A stretch of DNA of 47,077 nucleotides, taken from contig CABYFX010000005.1 in NCBI GenBank assembly GCA_902518395.1, forward strand, positions 1-47,077, given 5' to 3'. The notes under the pieces are model-generated. The model made no database searches, had not been told where the DNA came from, and saw only the letters and a list, made by a program, of their open reading frames with translations. Source of the DNA: an uncultured Pelagibacteraceae bacterium. GTDB taxonomy: Bacteria > Pseudomonadota > Alphaproteobacteria > Pelagibacterales > Pelagibacteraceae. Positions 41,846 to 47,077 of this stretch are shown in pieces (positions within the stretch are counted from its first letter, which is position 1; each line of letters begins with the position of its first letter). The position numbers and the translations under genes are program-made.

Positions 41846-42838
41846 ATGAAAAAATTTATAAATAATAACGATGATTTTCTAAAAGAGAGCCTTACAGGTT
41901 TTGGTAAGGCACATAGTGATATTATAAATGTCAATTTAGACCCAAGTTTTGTATCTAGAAAAAATAAAACTAAGGATGGAAAAGTTTCTTTAATTTCAGG
42001 TGGCGGAAGTGGACATGAGCCAATGCACGGGGGTTTTGTTGGTCATGGAATGTTAGATGCAGCGTGTCCAGGTTTTGTATTTTCAGCACCAACACCAGAT
42101 CAGATGCAAGCAGCAGCAGAACATGTAGATAGTGGTGCAGGAGTTCTATTTATAGTTAAAAATTATTCCGGGGACATCATGAACTTTGAAATGGGTGCTG
42201 AAATGTATTCTGGTAAAAATGATAGTATTATTACAAACGATGATGTTGCAGTTGAAGACTCTACATTTACTACCGGAAGAAGAGGTGTTGCAGCAACTGT
42301 ATTGGTTGAAAAAATAGTTGGATCCTTAGCTGAAAATAGTGGATCCCTTGATGAATGTAAAAAACTTGGTGAAAAAGTTAACAAAAATGCTGGTACGATG
42401 GGAGTAGCATTTACTAGTTGCACCGTTCCTGCTGCGGGAAAACCTACCTTTGATATAGGCGATGATGAAATGGAATTTGGCGTAGGTATTCACGGTGAGC
42501 CCGGTAGAAAAAGAGAGAAAATTCAACCATCAAAAACCATAGTTGGAAACATTTTAGAAGCTATTTTAGACAATTTAAAACCAGAAAAAAATGAAAAGAA
42601 TTTTCTTTTCGTAAATGGAATGGGTGGTACTCCTTTGACAGAATTATATTTAGTTTATGAGGATGCATGTCAAATTTTACAATCTAAAGGTATTGAAGTA
42701 ACAAAAAGTTTAGTTGGAAATTATTGTACTTCACTTGAGATGCAAGGAGCTTCAATCACTCTTCTTAAATGTGATGATGAAATCTTAAAGCATTGGGATG
42801 CTCCAGTTCATACAGCAGCAATGAGATGGGGGATGTAA
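41846..42838 (+). CDS. dhaK: Dihydroxyacetone kinase, DhaK substrate-binding subunit
   Basis: A 330-residue subunit close in length to E. coli DhaK (356). GGGSGHEPMH carries His57, IVKNYSGDIMNFE carries Asp110, and EFGVGIHGEPG carries His216, the residue that forms a hemiaminal with the substrate keto group (His218 in E. coli). A good GGAGG ribosome-binding site precedes the start. It follows dhaL by 9 bases. As the end of a transporter operon, it should act on the imported compound or its oxidation product, which could be dihydroxyacetone, erythrulose or a similar keto-sugar. Confidence 0.94.
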   Translation: MKKFINNNDDFLKESLTGFGKAHSDIINVNLDPSFVSRKNKTKDGKVSLISGGGSGHEPMHGGFVGHGMLDAACPGFVFSAPTPDQMQAAAEHVDSGAGVLFIVKNYSGDIMNFEMGAEMYSGKNDSIITNDDVAVEDSTFTTGRRGVAATVLVEKIVGSLAENSGSLDECKKLGEKVNKNAGTMGVAFTSCTVPAAGKPTFDIGDDEMEFGVGIHGEPGRKREKIQPSKTIVGNILEAILDNLKPEKNEKNFLFVNGMGGTPLTELYLVYEDACQILQSKGIEVTKSLVGNYCTSLEMQGASITLLKCDDEILKHWDAPVHTAAMRWGM

Positions 42839-42850
42839 GACTTTTTTTAA

Positions 42851-44002
42851 TCAAATAACTACTAAATCAAGTGTTTGATTTCCAAGTCTTTCATTACCAT
42901 TTTCTGTAACTAGGTAAGTTTCACCCAAGTTCATTGCTAAATTATTCTCAGAGTCCATTAGTATCATATGCATAAAAAATATATTTCCTGGCTTAATTAC
43001 ATATGGATTTCCAGTGAATAACATTGGCCAATCCATCCAATTAGGTGAAAAAGTTGCTCCTAAAGAATAACCACAAGCATTCATTCTAGAATTTTTATAC
43101 CCTAAATCATCAAAAGTTTTTGCATGAATATCAAATACTTCACCAATTTTATTTCCTGGTTTCAATTTATTTTCACAATTACTTAAGGTCTCAATACAGG
43201 CTTCATGCATTTTATAATGTTTTGGATCTGCTTTTCCAATTGGAATAGTCCGAAACATTGCCGAGTGATAATGTCTATATGTGCCAGCCCATTCTATAGT
43301 CAGTTGATCTTGTGAATTTAAAATTTGTTTTTCAGCTTGGTATCGACACAGAAGTGCATTTTTACCAGATCCAATTATAAACTCATTCGCAGGATAATCA
43401 CCGCCTCCCTCAAATATAACTTTATTCATTTCAGCTAAAATCTTAGACTCACTTACACCTACTTTTGCATGTTTCCAAACCTCACTTAAAGCTTTGTCAG
43501 CTAAATTTGCTGCTTTTTTTACATAATTAATTTCTTCATTTGATTTTATAACTCTTAGTTTAGTAACTAATTCAGAAGTATCTTCTATTAAGCAGTAATT
43601 TTCTAAGGATTTATTCAGTCTTAAAGCATTTCGACCAGTTAATCCGTATGCTTCGTATTCAACTCCAATTTTTTTTCCTTTTAAATTTAATTCATCTAAA
43701 ATAATTTTAAGATCTTCAGTCGGATTTGATCCATTTTTATCAACCCATATTCTAACATCATTAATATTAGAGGTATTTTGTGCCTGTCTTAAATCCGGAG
43801 CTCTTGTTAATAAAATTATATTCCCTTTTTTATCCAAAACTAATGTTTGAAAAAAAACATATCCAAATGTGTCATATCCAGTGAGCCAATACATTGACTC
43901 CTGTCTAAACATAAGGAGAGCATCTAATTTTTCCTCTTTTAAAAGTTTAATTACCTTATCTTTTCTATTTTTGAATTCTTCTACAGAAAAATGAAGACCC
44001 AT
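42851..44002 (-). CDS. M24-fold enzyme lacking most metal ligands (creatinase/DoeA-like)
   Basis: A 383-residue pita-bread protein with an N-terminal creatinase-type domain (to about residue 145). The usual five metal ligands of M24 peptidases are mostly replaced: the first Asp is Glu237 (TIEWAGTYRHYHS), the second is Ala248, the His position is Tyr312 (CGYSLGA), and a Glu position is lost near FFMHMILMD; Glu361 remains. This resembles the metal-free creatinase and ectoine-hydrolase (DoeA/EutD) branch, which cleave C-N bonds in small molecules. It is probably not a peptidase. The start overlaps a hydratase-like gene by one base. Confidence 0.82.
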   Translation of the reverse strand: MGLHFSVEEFKNRKDKVIKLLKEEKLDALLMFRQESMYWLTGYDTFGYVFFQTLVLDKKGNIILLTRAPDLRQAQNTSNINDVRIWVDKNGSNPTEDLKIILDELNLKGKKIGVEYEAYGLTGRNALRLNKSLENYCLIEDTSELVTKLRVIKSNEEINYVKKAANLADKALSEVWKHAKVGVSESKILAEMNKVIFEGGGDYPANEFIIGSGKNALLCRYQAEKQILNSQDQLTIEWAGTYRHYHSAMFRTIPIGKADPKHYKMHEACIETLSNCENKLKPGNKIGEVFDIHAKTFDDLGYKNSRMNACGYSLGATFSPNWMDWPMLFTGNPYVIKPGNIFFMHMILMDSENNLAMNLGETYLVTENGNERLGNQTLDLVVI

Positions 44003-44778
44003 TAATTGATAGTTGTTCTAACAGCACCAAGTTTCTCTACTTTGCCTATGTATTCGCCTTTACTTTTAATTGGCACAACTCCAACTGTTGAGCCAGTAAA
44101 TACATAAAAATCTTTATCTAAAGAAACTTTCTCTTTTCTTATTTTGTTAAGAACAAATCTTAAAGAATTAAGTGGGTTTACATAAACAGTATTTGTATTG
44201 CCATTAACGTTTAACCCTTTTTTATTTTTTAAATTTGTTTTTAAATTACCAAAATTTATTCTTTTAAATTTTTTCTTAGACCCAACAATAAATTTAATAT
44301 TCACACCAAAATCACTACATAAATCACCTAAATATTTAATGCCTTTTTTTTTCTGTCTAAATCCAACAACCTCAATACAAGGACCCATGTGAGTAATAAA
44401 TTTTGTTATATTTTTTGAATTTAATTTGCTTTTAAAATCAAAAAATTTTTTTTTAATAATGTAGTAAACCTCTACTTCGGTACCTAATGCATATTTATTA
44501 ATTTTTACTCTTCCTCCAGATTTAATCAAATTTTTTCCAAATACAGTTGAATGAAATGGTTCTTTTTCTTTTAATTTTTTTAGAAGAGGGATTATTGTGC
44601 CTCCAGCTTTAAAACCAACTTTTGTATCATTTATTTTGCTTTCACATAATAGTCTTAGTTTATGTGCTAATTTTATATTCTTACAAAATTTTTCAGGGAT
44701 AGGATTTATAAGTTTATTACTATTATAAGCTTTAACTAATTTTTTTGACACTGATTGAATATCATTTTTCATATCCAT
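44002..44778 (-). CDS. 2-keto-4-pentenoate hydratase-like protein (MhpD family)
   Basis: A 258-residue member of the MhpD/FAH superfamily. The divalent-metal and substrate motifs are weak but ordered: GTEVEVYYII, MGPCIEVVGF, SDFGVNIKFIVG, NPLNSLRFVLNKI and the strong ending FTGSTVGVVPIKSKGEYIGKVEKLGAV. It is unusually rich in lysine. Family members add water to, or decarboxylate, 2-keto acids from ring or amino-acid breakdown. It overlaps the M24 gene by one base, so the two may act on the same substrate. Confidence 0.78.
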   Translation of the reverse strand: MDMKNDIQSVSKKLVKAYNSNKLINPIPEKFCKNIKLAHKLRLLCESKINDTKVGFKAGGTIIPLLKKLKEKEPFHSTVFGKNLIKSGGRVKINKYALGTEVEVYYIIKKKFFDFKSKLNSKNITKFITHMGPCIEVVGFRQKKKGIKYLGDLCSDFGVNIKFIVGSKKKFKRINFGNLKTNLKNKKGLNVNGNTNTVYVNPLNSLRFVLNKIRKEKVSLDKDFYVFTGSTVGVVPIKSKGEYIGKVEKLGAVRTTIN

Positions 44779-44781
44779 AGC

Positions 44782-45570
44782 CTATTGAAGAACTGTCATT
44801 GGATCAAGCCTTGTTTGAAACCAGTTTATTCTAAAATCTAAGTGGGGGCCAGTTGATCTACCTGTTGAACCAACAGTTCCTATTATATCTCCTTTTTTAA
44901 TCAAATCTCCTACTTCAACCATCACATTTTCAAGATGAGAATAAATTGTTGATATACCATGACCATGATCCATAATAATTGTGCCTCCAGTATAATAAAG
45001 ATCATTTTCAGCCATTGTAACCACTCCAGTACCAGAAGATTTAATTTCTGTTCCTTTTTTTGCTGCAATATCTATTCCGTAATGAGGCCATCTTGGTTTT
45101 CCATTGAGAATTCTTTGGCTGCCATAAACTCCACTAATTATACCTTCGACTGGCATAATAAATTTTTCAGAAAAAAAAGCTAAATTAGAGTTAATTGCTC
45201 TAGCTTCTCCTATTCTTCCATTTTCTTTTTTAATTCTTTTGTAAACAGACTCAGGTGGTGTTACTTTATTTTCAGGTAAACCATCAATTCTTTGAATATT
45301 ATACTTACGTTTAAAAACTTTTTTTATTATTTTTTCTGATTTACCATTAGTTATTTTGGTTATCAAAACATCAAATTTTCTATCTCGATCAATTCCAAAA
45401 ACAAAATAACCATCATCTGATACTTTGACATTTTTTTTATCAATAATTATTTTTGAGTTAGGATCTGTTTTTCCTAAAATAAAATGACCTTGAATAAATT
45501 TACCATCAAATTCTATTGCTAAAATATTTGTTGGAAAAAAAATTGCTAGTATTAGCAACAGTTTTTTCAT
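44782..45570 (-). CDS. Exported M23-family (LytM) peptidase
   Basis: A 262-residue protein read from the ATG at 45570, because it begins a signal peptide (MKKLLLILAIFFPTNILA) and overlaps the SDR stop by one base. The C-terminal LytM domain has HYGIDIAAKKGT (His and Asp zinc ligands) and TGPHLDFRINWF, the alphaproteobacterial variant in which the usual HLH reads HLD. It is predicted to cleave cell-wall peptides or to activate other hydrolases in the periplasm. Its place in a metabolic run is probably coincidental. Confidence 0.88.
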   Translation of the reverse strand: MKKLLLILAIFFPTNILAIEFDGKFIQGHFILGKTDPNSKIIIDKKNVKVSDDGYFVFGIDRDRKFDVLITKITNGKSEKIIKKVFKRKYNIQRIDGLPENKVTPPESVYKRIKKENGRIGEARAINSNLAFFSEKFIMPVEGIISGVYGSQRILNGKPRWPHYGIDIAAKKGTEIKSSGTGVVTMAENDLYYTGGTIIMDHGHGISTIYSHLENVMVEVGDLIKKGDIIGTVGSTGRSTGPHLDFRINWFQTRLDPMTVLQ

Positions 45571-46328
45571 TATTTTGCTGTCCAACCTCCATCTATCAGA
45601 ATAGATGATCCAGTTATCATTGCAGCAGCATCTGATGCTAAGAAACATACAGCTGTAGCTACATCACTCTCTTTAGCTGCTTTGCCCATTGGAATATTGC
45701 CTAAAGCTAAATTTTTGAACTTTTTATTTTTAAAAAATTTTTTTACCATAGGTGTTTCAACAAATGTTGGAGCGACTGTATTTACTCTGATATTTTTTGT
45801 TGCTAACTCAACACCCATACCCTTTGTTAAACCTTCAATTCCAAATTTAGTCATATTGTAAATATTTCTACCAGACATGCCTACATGACCAAGCTGAGAT
45901 GACATATTTATAATTGACCCACCTCTTTTTTTGTTTTTAATCATTTTTTTTACCACCAACTGTGCAACGTTAAAGGCAGCTTTTAAATTAAGATCTACTA
46001 AATAATTCATACTTTGCTGTTTTATCTTCTCAAATGGTTCAGGGATATTAGTCCCAGCATTGTTTACTAAAATATCTATTATTTTTATTTTTTTTAATTT
46101 CTCCTGTAATTCACTGTAGTTCATTACATCACAATTAATTTTGATTAATTTGCTTTTTACTTTTTTTATGTCTTTTTCTAACTTATCAAGATCAGATGAT
46201 GTTCTGCTCAAACCAATAATTGTTGCACCTGCTTCAGCTAATGCAATTGAACAAGCACGTCCTAAGCCTTTACCAGCCCCCGTTACAAGAGCATACCTAT
46301 TTTTAAGATTAATTTTTTTTAAGTACAT
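45570..46328 (-). CDS. Short-chain dehydrogenase/reductase
   Basis: A 252-residue classical SDR. The cofactor loop is TGAGKGLGRA (16-25), NNAG is at 89-92, and the catalytic set is Ser143 or Ser144 (NMSSQLGHVG), Tyr157 and Lys161 (YNMTK). The closing FLASDAAAMITGSSILIDGGW is typical of gluconate/3-oxoacyl reductase-like SDRs. It lies next to terC on one side and the M23 gene on the other, with almost no spacing. The substrate is unknown; sugar acids are a reasonable guess. Confidence 0.92.
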   Translation of the reverse strand: MYLKKINLKNRYALVTGAGKGLGRACSIALAEAGATIIGLSRTSSDLDKLEKDIKKVKSKLIKINCDVMNYSELQEKLKKIKIIDILVNNAGTNIPEPFEKIKQQSMNYLVDLNLKAAFNVAQLVVKKMIKNKKRGGSIINMSSQLGHVGMSGRNIYNMTKFGIEGLTKGMGVELATKNIRVNTVAPTFVETPMVKKFFKNKKFKNLALGNIPMGKAAKESDVATAVCFLASDAAAMITGSSILIDGGWTAK

Positions 46329-46904
46329 TTAAATAAAAAGTTTTATGTCTGTGTAAATTAATTCAACTGCCACAAACAATATAGCAAATAAACCAACCCA
46401 TGCTATCCATTTATAATCTTTTATCCATTTGGAAATTAATGTTGCAGCTGTAGCCATCAAAATAATAGATAAAACAAGACCAAATATTAATAGATAATAA
46501 TGATCTTTGGCAGCACCAGCAACACCTAGCACATTATCTAAACTCATCGTAAAGTCAGCTAGCAAAACGGTCCAAACAGCTTTCAACATTGATGAGTTAT
46601 CAACTTTAATATTTTCCTCACCATCACTTGAATTTTTAATTACATCTACATAAAGTTTATAAACTATGTAAAGAAGCAACAGACCGCCAATTAATCTTAA
46701 ACCTGTAATCTGTAAAAGATATGCTGTTATGAGAGTTAATAAAATTCTTAATATTACTGCTCCACCAATGCCCCAAAAAATAATTTTTTTTCTTTGTTCA
46801 GGAGGAAACTTTGAAGCAACCATTCCTATAATAATGGCATTATCTCCAGCTAAAATTAAATCTATAAATATTATTTGAAAAAAAATTGTTATTTCTTCGG
46901 TCAT
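46329..46904 (-). CDS. TerC/YjbE-family integral membrane protein
   Basis: A 191-residue membrane protein with several hydrophobic helices. [11 protein letters not shown] and [16 protein letters not shown] carry the conserved acidic and asparagine residues of the TerC family, which exports manganese or related metal ions in the characterised members. Its start overlaps the GMC oxidoreductase stop (ATGA), so the two genes are coupled, although no functional link is evident. Confidence 0.88.
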   Translation of the reverse strand: MTEEITIFFQIIFIDLILAGDNAIIIGMVASKFPPEQRKKIIFWGIGGAVILRILLTLITAYLLQITGLRLIGGLLLLYIVYKLYVDVIKNSSDGEENIKVDNSSMLKAVWTVLLADFTMSLDNVLGVAGAAKDHYYLLIFGLVLSIILMATAATLISKWIKDYKWIAWVGLFAILFVAVELIYTDIKLFI

Positions 46905-47077
46905 CTAGCATCTTCTATTATCATATCTGCTGCTTTTTCAGCAATCATAATAGTAGGTGCATTAGTATTTCCTGAGGTTATTGATGGCATGACAGATGCA
47001 TCAACAATTCTTAAATTTTCTAAGCCATGAGCGACTAATCGATCAGATACAACTGCATTTTCGTCAGTTCCCATTCT
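46901..47077 (-). CDS. GMC oxidoreductase, C-terminal end only (cut by window)
   Basis: The 58 visible residues run from the window edge to a TGA at 46901-46903. They contain [30 protein letters not shown] and [17 protein letters not shown], the conserved FAD-side ending of choline-dehydrogenase-like GMC enzymes. The N-terminal FAD domain and the substrate site lie outside the window. An alcohol dehydrogenase role, possibly on choline or another polyol, is expected from the family; its specificity cannot be told. Confidence 0.88.
   Translation of the reverse strand, partial: RMGTDENAVVSDRLVAHGLENLRIVDASVMPSITSGNTNAPTIMIAEKAADMIIEDAR

Noticed and set aside
1..47077. CRISPR arrays, insertion sequences, phage genes, tRNA or rRNA
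   Set aside because: No spaced direct repeats, transposase-like proteins, terminal inverted repeats, cloverleaf sequence or rRNA-like stretch was seen on reading either strand; a covariance-model scan would be the decisive check for RNA genes.

Overview
The window is AT-rich, densely packed bacterial DNA. Intergenic gaps are tiny, many genes overlap by 1-4 bases (TAATG or ATGA junctions), and no stretch longer than about 175 bases lacks a gene. The gene set points to a streamlined marine alphaproteobacterium of the SAR11/Pelagibacterales type. It holds two large dimethylglycine/sarcosine dehydrogenases, an AcuI-like acryloyl-CoA reductase, a Fut/Fbp iron(III) transporter, and ABC sugar or polyol uptake with DhaK and DhaL. 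The taxon is inferred from protein style, gene content and base composition, not from a marker gene. I saw no rRNA, tRNA, CRISPR array, insertion sequence or phage gene.

Layout. (1) Positions 1-4802, plus strand: a Rieske oxygenase cut by the left edge, a SET-domain protein, a small P-loop kinase overlapping a half-size nucleotidyltransferase, an enoyl-CoA hydratase paralogue, a CoA-binding protein, a flavodoxin-fold oxidoreductase, and two small exported or membrane proteins. (2) 4843-10621: a dimethylglycine-dehydrogenase-like flavoprotein, EtfB, EtfA and ETF-ubiquinone oxidoreductase, forming a complete route from N-methyl oxidation to the quinone pool. (3) 10622-14054: a minus-strand DUF2237/hisI pair, then folE, acuI and a LysR regulator. 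(4) 14098-18683: an iron(III) uptake locus. A near-consensus promoter is overlaid by two perfect 15-bp Fur-like palindromes, followed by the binding protein, a 49-residue cysteine-rich peptide, a terminator, a peroxiredoxin, the permease and the ATPase. (5) 18711-22877: a second dehydrogenase, a TauD-type dioxygenase and an AEC transporter. (6) 22879-24983, minus strand: a tartrate/malate-type dehydrogenase and GMP reductase. (7) 25086-32972, plus strand: a fluoroacetate-dehalogenase-like hydrolase, TldD and PmbA, a TPR protein, a histidine phosphatase, an aminotransferase, a SOUL protein and a cupin. (8) 33029-42838: a small minus-strand gene, then a divergent sugar/polyol locus. Its minus side carries a Gfo/Idh/MocA oxidoreductase and a TIM-barrel isomerase. 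Its plus side carries a binding protein, two permeases, a 63-residue membrane protein, two ATPases, DhaL and DhaK. (9) 42851-47077, minus strand: a GMC oxidoreductase (partial), TerC, an SDR, an M23 peptidase, an MhpD-like hydratase and an M24-fold enzyme lacking most metal ligands.

Together the genes describe a scavenger of small methylated amines, organic acids, sugars or polyols and iron. The strongest candidates for undescribed biology are the DhaKL transporter locus with no DhaM in view, the SET/kinase/nucleotidyltransferase unit, the metal-ligand-poor M24 enzyme with its hydratase partner, the dehalogenase with a complete active site, and the cysteine-rich peptide in the iron operon.
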